Shown here piece after piece: positions 1 through 7,938 of a stretch of DNA of 11,698 nt (position 1 is its first letter; the number at the start of each line of letters is the position of its first letter). The position numbers and the translations under genes are program-made. Origin of the DNA: Ghiorsea sp. (lineage in GTDB: Bacteria; Pseudomonadota; Zetaproteobacteria; Mariprofundales; Mariprofundaceae). The notes beneath the pieces are model-generated. The model saw only the letters and a program-made list of their open reading frames with translations. It ran no database searches and was not told the origin of the DNA. The stretch is taken from positions 1-11,698 of the forward strand of contig JAUZQX010000105.1 in the NCBI GenBank assembly GCA_030950765.1, given 5' to 3'.

Positions 1-1
1 C

Positions 2-712
2 CGCAATGGTTTGGTGATCATTGCGGGGGCAACAGGATCGGGTAAAAGCACGACCATGGCAACCATGTTGCAGCATATTATTACCCACCGACCTGTGCAT
101 GTGATAACCATTGAAGACCCTATGGAGTTTCGTTATAGCACAGAGGAAAAAGGGACTGTTTGCCAGCGTGAGCTTGGTCAAGATGTATCAACTTATGCAG
201 AAGGTTTGTCCGATGCTTTACGTGAGGCACCTGATGTAATTGTTGCTGGTGAAGCACGTGATAGAGAAGTGATTCAGCTGGCGTTGCAAGCTTCAGAAAC
301 AGGGCATTTGGTGATGGCAACTGTGCATGCAACCACAGCCGTGGGCACGATTCAGCGTTTGATGTCGGCTTTTGGTTTGGATGAACAAGATGCGATTCGC
401 GAGAGAGTTGGACATAATTTAAAAGCTATTATTGTGCAGAAATTATTACCTACACCCGATGGGAAAGGACGTACGCCAGTACTAGAAATATTGATTTGCA
501 ATTCTGTTGTTCGTCACTTTATTCTTGAAAATCGTTTTTCAGATATTCCCAAAGCGATGGAAGAAGGTACAACGATTTATGGTAGCCAATCGTTTGACCA
601 GCATTTGGAGCAATTGGTTCATAAAAGCTTGATAGAATATGAAGAAGCATTGGCAAATGCTGTTAAACAAGAAGATTTTGTGATGCGAATGGGACGTGAC
701 TCCCAATTTTAA
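2..712 (+). CDS. Type IV pilus retraction ATPase, PilT/PilU family (5' truncated by window)
   Basis: This is the C-terminal part of a secretion-superfamily hexameric ATPase that powers pilus retraction at the inner membrane. The reading frame is open to the first bases (codons for R-N-G precede the TTG at 11), so the true start lies outside the window. Visible motifs in order are a Walker A loop (GATGSGKST), the Asp-box region ITIEDPMEF, a Walker B-like segment (PDVIVAGEARD), and the His-box stretch ETGHLVMATVHATTAVGTIQR. All are diagnostic of the PilT/PilU/PilB/GspE family, and the HLVMATVHAT type favours retraction ATPases. The C-terminal tail (SQSFDQHLEQLV, then IEYEEALANA and an acidic/Arg end) resembles PilU somewhat more than PilT, but the assignment between the two is not secure. 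The yajQ gene follows after a 17-base gap in the same direction, suggesting co-transcription. Confidence 0.9.
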   Translation, partial: RNGLVIIAGATGSGKSTTMATMLQHIITHRPVHVITIEDPMEFRYSTEEKGTVCQRELGQDVSTYAEGLSDALREAPDVIVAGEARDREVIQLALQASETGHLVMATVHATTAVGTIQRLMSAFGLDEQDAIRERVGHNLKAIIVQKLLPTPDGKGRTPVLEILICNSVVRHFILENRFSDIPKAMEEGTTIYGSQSFDQHLEQLVHKSLIEYEEALANAVKQEDFVMRMGRDSQF

Positions 713-717
713 AGAGA

Positions 718-723
718 TAAGGA
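718..723 (+). promoter_or_regulatory. Ribosome binding site of yajQ
   Basis: TAAGGA lies six bases before the ATG at 730 and supports that start. Confidence 0.7.
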
Positions 724-729
724 TATAGA

Positions 730-1215
730 ATGCCAAGTTTTGATGTTGTATGTGAAATTGATATGCAGGAAATGGACAATGCGGTCAATCAAGTAAAAAA
801 AGAAATTACCACACGTTATGATTTTAAGCATAGTAAAGCGAACATAGAGCTAGCTGATGGTGTGATCAAACTCACGGGTGATGATGTAAATAATTTGAAT
901 ACAGTATGTGAAATACTACGCGCTAAAATGGTTAGGCGTAAGCTGGATGCAAAATCACTGGAATATGGTGAGCCTGAGAATGCATCAGGTGATACCAAGC
1001 GCCAAGTGCTCACCATTAAACAAGGTGTAGATAAAGAACTAGCCAAGAAAATTGTCAAATTAATTAAACAAGAGAAAATGAAAGTACAAGCGGCTATTCA
1101 AGGTGAACAAGTGCGAGTGACGGGCAAAAAGCGGGATGAGTTGCAAGCAGCCATGGCTTTGGTTCGTCAAATGGATGCAGATAGACCTTTAAGTTTCACC
1201 AACTTTAGAGATTAA
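730..1215 (+). CDS. yajQ: YajQ family nucleotide/c-di-GMP-binding protein (UPF0234, DUF520)
   Basis: The product is a 161-residue cytoplasmic protein, close to the 163 residues of Escherichia coli YajQ. The start MPSFDVVCEIDMQEMDNAV, the central ILRAKMVRRK, the segment KKIVKLIKQEKMKVQAAIQG, the RVTGKKRDELQAAMA motif and the terminal FTNFRD all match the family closely. YajQ proteins have two ferredoxin-like (RRM-like) domains. In Xanthomonas a homologue binds cyclic di-GMP and acts with a transcription factor on virulence genes, and other members bind nucleotides or RNA. Which applies here cannot be read from sequence. The ATG at 730 is preceded by a TAAGGA Shine-Dalgarno (718-723, six-base spacing), which supports this start. 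It sits between the pilus ATPase gene and miaA, with only four bases before the miaA ATG, so the three probably form one transcription unit. Confidence 0.95.
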   Translation: MPSFDVVCEIDMQEMDNAVNQVKKEITTRYDFKHSKANIELADGVIKLTGDDVNNLNTVCEILRAKMVRRKLDAKSLEYGEPENASGDTKRQVLTIKQGVDKELAKKIVKLIKQEKMKVQAAIQGEQVRVTGKKRDELQAAMALVRQMDADRPLSFTNFRD

Positions 1216-1219
1216 TTTG

Positions 1220-2173
1220 ATGTCTACTAGCCAAGCACCACTCAAGGCAGTTGCCTTGATGGGAGCCACAGGCACGGGGAAATCAGCGTTGGCATTGGCG
1301 CTGGCAAAACATGATGATGCCTGTCTTATTTCGTGTGATTCCATGCAAGTGTATCAAGGTTTAGATATTGGCACATCCAAACCATCACAAGATGAACAAA
1401 GCCAAGTGCGACATACATTGATAAATTGCACGGATGTATCGCATATATGGAATGCACAAGTTTGGGCAGATGCAGCACTTAAAGTAATCGAACAAGAAAA
1501 TAGGCAAGGAAAAGTTCCCATCATTGTGGGTGGAACTGGCATGTATCTCAAAGCCTTATTGCAAGGTTTTGCTGATGTGCCTGCTGAAAAAGAAGGTGTG
1601 CGGGAGTATTTCGAACGTATGCAGGCAGACAAAGGCACACCTTATTTACATCAGCAATTACAAGGTGTGGATGCTGCACTTGCATTGCGTTTGGAGGTGC
1701 AAGATAGCCAGCGTATTATTCGCGGTTTGTCGGTGTTTAAAAGCACAGGTATACCGTTGTCTGTGTGGCACGAAAAGCAGGTTGTATCCCAACAAAAAGC
1801 CAAAGAGCGCCTTGATTGTCCTGTGTTTGTATTAGAACGTCCGCGAGAGGAACTAAGAACACGTATTGCCAAACGTTTTGAACAAATGATGGATATGGGT
1901 TGGTTAGAGGAAACCGAGTGGTTGCAGTCGTTAGCCTTGCCCGATACACACCCCGTGATGCGAGCAGTAGGTTATCGTCAGCTTCTTGATCACTTGCAAG
2001 GTGATTACAGTTTGGATGAAGCGATGGATAAGGGTATTACAGCCACAAGGCGTTATGCCAAACGACAAGGTACTTGGTTTCGCAATCAAACCAAAGATGC
2101 TTGTCGAGGAAACCCTTATGAAGTTGAACAAGCGATGTTTGCTGCTTTAAAAGAAGGGTTGCCTACTTCGTGA
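1220..2173 (+). CDS. miaA: tRNA dimethylallyltransferase MiaA
   Basis: MiaA transfers a dimethylallyl group from DMAPP to N6 of adenosine 37 in tRNAs that read codons starting with U, the first step to ms2i6A. The 317-residue product has the family P-loop GATGTGKS (residues 15-22), the catalytic/substrate motif CDSMQVYQGLDIGTSKP (39-55), VGGTGMYLKALLQG, the RxxQDSQRIIRGLSVF region, YRQLLDHL, and the C-terminal RRYAKRQGTWFRNQ that contacts tRNA. Length matches E. coli (316). A TTG at 1217 is also in frame, but the ATG at 1220 is the natural start, with a weak TTAGAG ribosome site about ten bases upstream that overlaps the end of yajQ. The stop lies 11 bases inside the end of the convergent lpoA-like gene, so no separate terminator exists between them. 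The usual neighbours hfq and mutL are absent from the window. Confidence 0.97.
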   Translation: MSTSQAPLKAVALMGATGTGKSALALALAKHDDACLISCDSMQVYQGLDIGTSKPSQDEQSQVRHTLINCTDVSHIWNAQVWADAALKVIEQENRQGKVPIIVGGTGMYLKALLQGFADVPAEKEGVREYFERMQADKGTPYLHQQLQGVDAALALRLEVQDSQRIIRGLSVFKSTGIPLSVWHEKQVVSQQKAKERLDCPVFVLERPREELRTRIAKRFEQMMDMGWLEETEWLQSLALPDTHPVMRAVGYRQLLDHLQGDYSLDEAMDKGITATRRYAKRQGTWFRNQTKDACRGNPYEVEQAMFAALKEGLPTS

Positions 2174-4118
2174 TTTGAATGGTTTTGAGTTTGCCTCTAT
2201 GCACACGTTGAATAGCAAATGTTTTTTGGCTAATACCATTGGCATCAAAGTAATAATTGCCACTGATAGCAGGAAATTCTTGCGACATACGAAGTTCATG
2301 AATGGCTTCTTCACCTTTTAGCCCCAAACGGGTGCCCAAGACAGCAATATTCATGGCTGTGTCGTAAGCCAAAGCAAAAAGGGGGGAAATGTGTTGGTTA
2401 TCGGCCCAAATGCTACGGTATTGATTTTGTACATCCAAGATAGCCTGATTGGGTTGTGGTAGGCTGGTAAAGGGTGTTGCAAACTCAGCACCGCTTAAAT
2501 AACGTCCTTTATCATCCAGTAAATGCCCATCATCCCAGCGATGGCTGCCGTATAAAGGAATACGTGTGATACCTGAGTATGCCATTTGTCCAGCAAGCAC
2601 AGCTATTTTTTTACCTGAAGCCGCAATATAAATAGCATCCATATTGAGCGGCATTTTGATGTCCACTTCAAGGCTTGGGCTGAGTAAATAAAGGTCTTCT
2701 TCAAGGCTTGCAAGCAGTTCTTCATCATCGGTTCGTTCACGCATGGCAACAAAAGTAGGTCGGTAGTCATGGATGCCTTCTTCCAAGGCAAGCATATCAA
2801 TAATTTCTCCACCACTGTCTATGAAGGTTTGGGAAAATGCGGCAGCTTCTTGTGTGCTGCTGTTATTGTCATCATAGATTACAACCATGCGCTGTTTGTC
2901 TTGTTTCAAAGTATAATGTGCCATGAAGTCTGCTTGTACTGTTTTGGCTAAACTATGTATAAAAAGCGCAGGGGATTCACTTGCCAGTTGCACTTGGCTA
3001 GATAGAGAAATAACAGGGATATTATTGATAAGATAGGGGGTTATGGTGCTGGTGTTCTGACTGAGTAGAGGGCCTATAATCCATTGTGCACCTTGGGCTA
3101 AAAGATGGTAGTAAGCACTGATCACTTTATCTGATTCACCTGCTGTATCTTGGATACGTAAAATGATATTATCTTCGAACTCTGATTTACTCATGGCTAA
3201 GCGAATGCCTTGTAATGCTTGTTGACCATAGCCAGCATATTTACCAGTAAGGGGTAACATCACGCCAACAACGGCAACTTCACCTTCGTTTTCAGCCCAA
3301 TGTTTAACAATAGCAGCAGCCTCACTATCAGGCAGGTCTACTTCGAGAATTTTAGCAAGGACGCGTACGGCATGGTAATCCCCAACCATTAAACGTTCTC
3401 GTGCGACATAACGATAAAAGTCTGCCTGTTCGGCTTGAATAGGGTGGTCAGAACGTCGAATTTGTAATACACGTGATAACGATGCATACCTTGCGGCTTG
3501 TTGCAGCCAAATTTTCTTGTGTTCTATATCATGCAAGGATACAGCCAGTAACCATTGAATACTGGATTCTTCTGATACATTACTTAAAATTGGTTGGGCA
3601 AGTTCGATGATGTCATGTAAGGTATATGGGTCGATGCTAGGCTGGTTCAAACCTGCAATAAGTTCATCTATGGTTGCTTCATGGTTGCCCAGTATATCCC
3701 ATTGTTGTGCTAATAGTAGATGTAGCTTTACAGCATTTGGGTGATAAGACCATTGCTGCAAGATGGATTCACTGGTTGTAAATGCATCTGCACGTTCGAA
3801 CTCAAACAGGAGAGCAGCATAGGCTAACGCAGCTTGCCCTTGGCTAAATTCGGGTATGCTTGGGTCTTGGCTGAGCATATATAAAACATCCAAGGCATAA
3901 GTTTCAGGGTTTTCTAAACGCGACTGTTCAACAAGTTGGTCAATCATGACTTGTGTTTCATCAATTTTCGCTTGTTGAGCATCTTGTTGTGCTTGTTTTT
4001 CTATGGCTTGCTGGTCAAGGTGTATGGTTGGTTTCTTGCCACCGCCGCAGCTTACCAGCATGGTTGCGCTTAATAAGATTGCTGTAATTAAGGTAAACGG
4101 ATAAGCTAACTTCAACAT
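2163..4118 (-). CDS. lpoA: LpoA/LppC-like lipoprotein, penicillin-binding protein activator
   Basis: This encodes a 651-residue predicted outer-membrane lipoprotein. The N-terminus is a lipoprotein signal peptide: MLK, a hydrophobic core, then the lipobox LVSC with the acylated Cys at residue 24, followed by GGG. Residues about 40-275 are helical and repeat-like (TPR-like, Gln/Ala-rich at first). From about 281 a periplasmic binding-protein fold begins (VAVVGVMLPLTGKYAGYGQQALQGIRLAM) and runs to the C-terminus. This architecture is that of LpoA (E. coli, 678 aa), which reaches through the periplasm to activate PBP1A. Divergence from rsmI and proximity of yraN are also the E. coli arrangement, supporting orthology. 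The frame stays open upstream to 4259, but only the ATG at 4118 gives a clean signal peptide. That ATG shares three bases of CATG with the rsmI start, and no clear Shine-Dalgarno precedes it. A family of amino-acid-binding-like proteins with another role is the main alternative. Confidence 0.86.
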   Translation of the reverse strand: MLKLAYPFTLITAILLSATMLVSCGGGKKPTIHLDQQAIEKQAQQDAQQAKIDETQVMIDQLVEQSRLENPETYALDVLYMLSQDPSIPEFSQGQAALAYAALLFEFERADAFTTSESILQQWSYHPNAVKLHLLLAQQWDILGNHEATIDELIAGLNQPSIDPYTLHDIIELAQPILSNVSEESSIQWLLAVSLHDIEHKKIWLQQAARYASLSRVLQIRRSDHPIQAEQADFYRYVARERLMVGDYHAVRVLAKILEVDLPDSEAAAIVKHWAENEGEVAVVGVMLPLTGKYAGYGQQALQGIRLAMSKSEFEDNIILRIQDTAGESDKVISAYYHLLAQGAQWIIGPLLSQNTSTITPYLINNIPVISLSSQVQLASESPALFIHSLAKTVQADFMAHYTLKQDKQRMVVIYDDNNSSTQEAAAFSQTFIDSGGEIIDMLALEEGIHDYRPTFVAMRERTDDEELLASLEEDLYLLSPSLEVDIKMPLNMDAIYIAASGKKIAVLAGQMAYSGITRIPLYGSHRWDDGHLLDDKGRYLSGAEFATPFTSLPQPNQAILDVQNQYRSIWADNQHISPLFALAYDTAMNIAVLGTRLGLKGEEAIHELRMSQEFPAISGNYYFDANGISQKTFAIQRVHRGKLKTIQITK

Positions 4119-4980
4119 GGATACGCAAACTAAACATAAACAACAGAGTGGTAAACTTTTCATTGTTGCCACCCCGATTGGCAACCTACAAGATATGACT
4201 TTTCGAGCTGTACAAACCTTGAAAGATGTTGATGTCATTGCTTGCGAAGATACACGCACCAGCCGTAAATTATTAGACTTTTATACCATTGATACAAAAC
4301 TCATGCCGTGTCATGACCACAACGAAAACAAAGCAGCCAAGCAGATCTTAGGTTTATTGGAAGATGGTCAAAATGTGGCATTGATTTCCGATGCAGGCAC
4401 ACCTTTGATTAACGACCCTGGTTATCATGTTGTTCATTTATTGCGTGAAAAAGGTTTTGATGTAGTCACCATTCCTGGTGCATCAAGCCCTGTCGCAGCA
4501 CTGGCAGCATCAGGTTTACCCACGGATATATTCACATATCTCGGTTTTTTACCGCGCAAAGGCAAAACACGTTTGGCATTTTTAAAGCGAATACAGCAAG
4601 CCAAGGATACACAAGTCTTTTTGGAATCACCCAAACGCATTCTTAAAACACTTCAGGCGCTGCAAAGCTTGGATGGTATGGGGGATAGACCTTGTGTTGT
4701 AGGGCGGGAGCTTACCAAAATGTATGAAGAGTTTATCCATGGCACAATTGATGAAGTGGTTGCCCATTTTGAAGAACATAGTGGGCGTGGTGAAATGGTG
4801 GTGATGATTGGTGCGGGAGAACAGGTTGAAGCGAGTGATGCCATGGTTCAGCAAGCTCTGGATGCTGCTTTGGCGCGTGGTTTATCGGCATCGGCATCGG
4901 CAAAACAAGTGGCACTTGATTTGGATATATCACGATCACGGGTGTATGCTTTTATTCATCCCAAAGCCGAAGAAAAGTGA
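4117..4980 (+). CDS. rsmI: 16S rRNA (cytidine(1402)-2'-O)-methyltransferase RsmI
   Basis: RsmI uses SAM to methylate the 2'-OH of C1402 in the 16S rRNA decoding centre. The 287-residue product (E. coli 286) carries the family start GKLFIVATPIGNLQDMTFRA (residues 12-31), ACEDTRTSRKLL (42-53), CHDHNE (65-70), the SAM-pocket segment LISDAGTPLINDPGYHVV (89-106), PGASSPVAALAASGLPTD (120-137), GFLPRKGK, an ESPKRI-type motif, the RELTK motif, and a C-terminal helix-turn-helix-like region with the order ARGLSASASAKQVA then LDISRSRVYAF. There is no other in-frame ATG, GTG or TTG between the upstream stop at 4102-4104 and the conserved core, so the ATG at 4117 is effectively forced. It overlaps the start codon of the divergent lpoA-like gene. 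The ribosome site is poor (GGAT about 14 bases upstream). The stop overlaps the yraN start (GTGA), indicating translational coupling. Confidence 0.97.
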   Translation: MDTQTKHKQQSGKLFIVATPIGNLQDMTFRAVQTLKDVDVIACEDTRTSRKLLDFYTIDTKLMPCHDHNENKAAKQILGLLEDGQNVALISDAGTPLINDPGYHVVHLLREKGFDVVTIPGASSPVAALAASGLPTDIFTYLGFLPRKGKTRLAFLKRIQQAKDTQVFLESPKRILKTLQALQSLDGMGDRPCVVGRELTKMYEEFIHGTIDEVVAHFEEHSGRGEMVVMIGAGEQVEASDAMVQQALDAALARGLSASASAKQVALDLDISRSRVYAFIHPKAEEK

Positions 4981-5336
4981 GTACGGTTAAAGGTAAAGTT
5001 GCTGAAGATGCGGCGACCAAGTTTTTAAGTAAAAAAGGTTATGTGATTTTGGACAGAAATCGAAGACTCGGGCGTGGTGAGCTGGATATTGTGGCTTCTT
5101 TGACTGATATATTGGTGTTTGTTGAGGTCAAAGGGCATCAAAATAGAATATCCAGCCTAGAAGCCATGCATCAGGATAAACAGCAGCGTATGGTGTCTGC
5201 CGCACAAACATGGTTGGGGCAACACCCCAAATACAGTCATTACCAATGCCGTTTTGATTTGATGATTGTCACACCTTCCACCATCAAATTTTTACCAGCC
5301 AAAATTGAGCATATCGAAGATATTATTCGTCTTTAG
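4977..5336 (+). CDS. yraN: YraN family protein (UPF0102), predicted PD-(D/E)XK nuclease fold
   Basis: This is a small 119-residue cytoplasmic protein of the UPF0102 family. The family signature is clear: GKVAEDAATKFLSKKGYVILDRNRR, then GRGELDIVA (E35, D37) and LVFVEVKG (E50, K52), followed by a C-terminal half ending FLPAKIEHIEDIIRL. The E-x-D and E-V-K pattern is that of a Holliday-junction-resolvase/PD-(D/E)XK nuclease core, though the biological role of the family is not established. The start is GTG at 4977, overlapping the rsmI stop by four bases (GTGA), so it is probably translated by re-initiation after rsmI. In E. coli yraN lies next to lpoA and rsmI as well, though downstream of lpoA rather than of rsmI. 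The last 14 bases overlap the 3' end of the convergent glnD. Confidence 0.94.
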   Translation: MSTVKGKVAEDAATKFLSKKGYVILDRNRRLGRGELDIVASLTDILVFVEVKGHQNRISSLEAMHQDKQQRMVSAAQTWLGQHPKYSHYQCRFDLMIVTPSTIKFLPAKIEHIEDIIRL

Positions 5337-7938
5337 TTTTGTCATCCTCCTCTAGGACTGCGACTTCTTTGAGTTTTTTGCTCAAAACCTTGATTTGTTC
5401 AGCGGATAATTGCTTGCCATCATCTTGAATGAAGAATACATCAACGATACGCTCACCAAAACTAGAAATAAACGCACCATTGGTGATAAAACCTGCGCGG
5501 GTAATTTCATAGGTGAGTGCAGCCAATAAACCTGCTCTATCTGCTGCGGTGACTTCAATCGCTGTTTGGCTAAACGATGCAAGTGGCAAAGCGCGCACAC
5601 GCACAGGAACACGTTGCATCAATACATTGCTGCGAATGATTGGTGTTTTGGGTTCTTCAAGCGGTGTATCATCTTGCAACATGGTTGTGATGCGGTTTTG
5701 CAGTCTGTCCAAATCTTGGGGTTCAACCAAAGGCTGTTTTTCTCTATTTTGGATATGAAATACATCAAGAATTTTATCATCACCCAATGAAAATGCGTGG
5801 GCTGCCACCACATTGATTTGCCCCGCAGCAATTACGGATGCGAGTTTGACAAACAAGGCAGGTCGCTCTTTGGCGGCAATCACCATCATGGTATCGCAAC
5901 GCTCATGGTCAATGAAGTGACCCACGGCAAAATCAACTTGGTTATCCATGAAACCAGAATCAGCCAACAATTCTGAGATGGGTACAAGCTGATAAGGTGG
6001 GAAATGGGCAATAAATCGGTTGGGAAGTTGTTTTAACACAGGTTCAATACTGTTGGGCTGTGCAGATAATTTGAGTGTACTGCGAATGCGCGCTTGTTGT
6101 TGCTCTTCAAGTACCTCTGGGTTGACCATTTCACCCAGCAAAGCATGGCGCGTGGCATGATAAAGCTGGCTTAATAACGAGCCTTTCCAATCGTTCCAAA
6201 CATTGGGGCCAACCGCAGCAATATCGGCAACGGTGAGGCAGAGTAAGCAGTTCAAGCGCTCCATGCTTCCCACTTTGTCAGCGAAGGTTTGAATCACTTC
6301 GGGGTCGGATAAGTCAAAGCGTTGTGAGGTGACTGCCATGGTTAAATGTTTTCGCACCAACCATGTTACGAGGTTGCTTGCATCCTCGGTTAAACCAATA
6401 GATGTACAAAATTCTTGGGCTAATACTTCGCCATTCTCAGAATGATCCCCCGCCATACCTTTGGCAATATCATGGAAAAGTAGAGCAAGATAGAGCAGTT
6501 CAGGGCGTTTGAGTCGATGAAATACCTCTTGGGCAAGGGGCAGGCGAAGTTTGCGGTCGCCATGTATCATATTGCGTGCTTCACCAATAGCATGAAGCGT
6601 GTGTTCATCCACGGTATAAGCGTGGTATTGGTTGAATTGCCCCAAACCAACGACTTTATAAAAAGCAGGTACAAAACCACCCAAAACACCTGTGTCTTTC
6701 ATTTCTTTGAGTGCCCATGCCACATTGCGAGGGTGTTTTAAAATACGCATGAATAATTTATGCGCTTCGGGATTGGCGCGGAATTCATCATTCATCAAAT
6801 GTCGTTCATCTTCGCGAATTTGACGCAATGCAGCATTGCTTAGATGGCGATGATCTTCTTGACCTACATTAAAAATACGCAAGAGATTAAGAGGGTTATC
6901 TTTAAATACACGGTCATGACGGATACCAACTTTATTGCCGGTGAGTGTGAAGTCATCATCAATATTTCGCGTGATTGCAAAGAAAGACTCATGCATATGT
7001 TCATCAATATCTTGAAGGATAAGGGTGGCTACACGAGCAATACGCCCAGCTTGACTGAAATAATCTTTCATCAAACCATCCACAGCGGGTAGATGTTCAA
7101 TAGGTTGATAACCCATGCTTTCAGCAAGCACAACTTGCTGCTCAAAAGATAACCTATCGTTGGGGCGTTTGGTTTGTAGGTGTAGCCCGACACGACAGCG
7201 CCATAAGAAGTCTTGCGCCATCAATAGGTCGTGCATTTCGCGTTGTGAGATATGACCATTTGATACCAGTGCATCAAGGGTGTTTGCTTCAAACCATGCT
7301 TTGGCAATCCAAAACACAGACTGTACATCACGCAAGCCGCCTTTACATTCTTTGATGTCAGGCTCCATCATAAATGCCGAATCACCTGTGCGGTTATGTC
7401 TTGCTTCTAATTCGTGCAGTTTAGCTTCGACAAACTTTTTACGCTGTTTCTTGAAGAAAATGGCGGTTTCTTGCTCTAAATTATCGAAAAGTGACTTGTT
7501 TCCGTATAAAATACGCATTTCTTGGGCTGTAGTTGCCGAATTCCAATCTTCTTTGATGTGCATAATGGTTTCTTTGACAGTGCGCACAGCATGACCAATT
7601 TTGGCGCTCATATCCCACATCACATACATGAATTTTTCAATATCATCGGTCATGTTTTTGCTGATTTCATCAGGCATGATAAACCAAATATCCCAGTCCG
7701 ATTGCGGCGCAAGCTCTGCTCTGCCATAACCACCCACAGCTACAAATGCGATGTGCTGTGAGGACTCAGGGGCAGCTTCTTGCCAAATGTGAACCAGCAT
7801 CTTATCCACGCCATCACACATCATTTTCATCAAGTCTGCACCGCTTTTCCCAGTTTTGAAGGCGGCTTCTACCTCTTGGTGCAGTTGTGCTAAGCTCGCT
7901 TTGCCGTAGCTGACTAGGGTTTGGTTATGTTCACTCAT
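5323..7938 (-). CDS. glnD: Bifunctional [protein-PII] uridylyltransferase/uridylyl-removing enzyme GlnD
   Basis: GlnD is the primary nitrogen sensor. At low glutamine it uridylylates PII proteins (GlnB/GlnK), and at high glutamine it removes UMP. The 871-residue product (E. coli 890) shows the full domain order. The nucleotidyltransferase has VAVGGYGRAELAPQSDWDIW (residues 67-85, metal-binding D81 and D83), and the GlnD signature IKECKGGLRDVQ is at 195-206. The HD hydrolase domain has DEHTLHAIG (445-452), LLFHDIAKG (486-494) and DHSENGE. Two C-terminal ACT domains follow: one around RPALFVKLASVIAAGQINVVAAHAF, the other around VTAADRAGLLAALTYEITRAGF. All catalytic motifs look intact. The ATG at 7938 overlaps the nadB stop (ATGA) and has an AAGGTGA ribosome site inside nadB. 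The 3' end overlaps yraN by 14 bases. The PII gene itself is not in the window. Confidence 0.97.
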   Translation of the reverse strand: MSEHNQTLVSYGKASLAQLHQEVEAAFKTGKSGADLMKMMCDGVDKMLVHIWQEAAPESSQHIAFVAVGGYGRAELAPQSDWDIWFIMPDEISKNMTDDIEKFMYVMWDMSAKIGHAVRTVKETIMHIKEDWNSATTAQEMRILYGNKSLFDNLEQETAIFFKKQRKKFVEAKLHELEARHNRTGDSAFMMEPDIKECKGGLRDVQSVFWIAKAWFEANTLDALVSNGHISQREMHDLLMAQDFLWRCRVGLHLQTKRPNDRLSFEQQVVLAESMGYQPIEHLPAVDGLMKDYFSQAGRIARVATLILQDIDEHMHESFFAITRNIDDDFTLTGNKVGIRHDRVFKDNPLNLLRIFNVGQEDHRHLSNAALRQIREDERHLMNDEFRANPEAHKLFMRILKHPRNVAWALKEMKDTGVLGGFVPAFYKVVGLGQFNQYHAYTVDEHTLHAIGEARNMIHGDRKLRLPLAQEVFHRLKRPELLYLALLFHDIAKGMAGDHSENGEVLAQEFCTSIGLTEDASNLVTWLVRKHLTMAVTSQRFDLSDPEVIQTFADKVGSMERLNCLLCLTVADIAAVGPNVWNDWKGSLLSQLYHATRHALLGEMVNPEVLEEQQQARIRSTLKLSAQPNSIEPVLKQLPNRFIAHFPPYQLVPISELLADSGFMDNQVDFAVGHFIDHERCDTMMVIAAKERPALFVKLASVIAAGQINVVAAHAFSLGDDKILDVFHIQNREKQPLVEPQDLDRLQNRITTMLQDDTPLEEPKTPIIRSNVLMQRVPVRVRALPLASFSQTAIEVTAADRAGLLAALTYEITRAGFITNGAFISSFGERIVDVFFIQDDGKQLSAEQIKVLSKKLKEVAVLEEDDKTKDE

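Noticed and set aside
4119..4259. Upstream extension of the lpoA-like frame (47 extra residues on the minus strand)
   Set aside because: It runs antisense through the conserved start of rsmI, and only the internal Met gives a signal peptide with lipobox Cys at residue 24.
5513..7761. Several + strand frames of 74-104 codons within glnD
   Set aside because: They lie antisense to conserved GlnD domains and have no family features.
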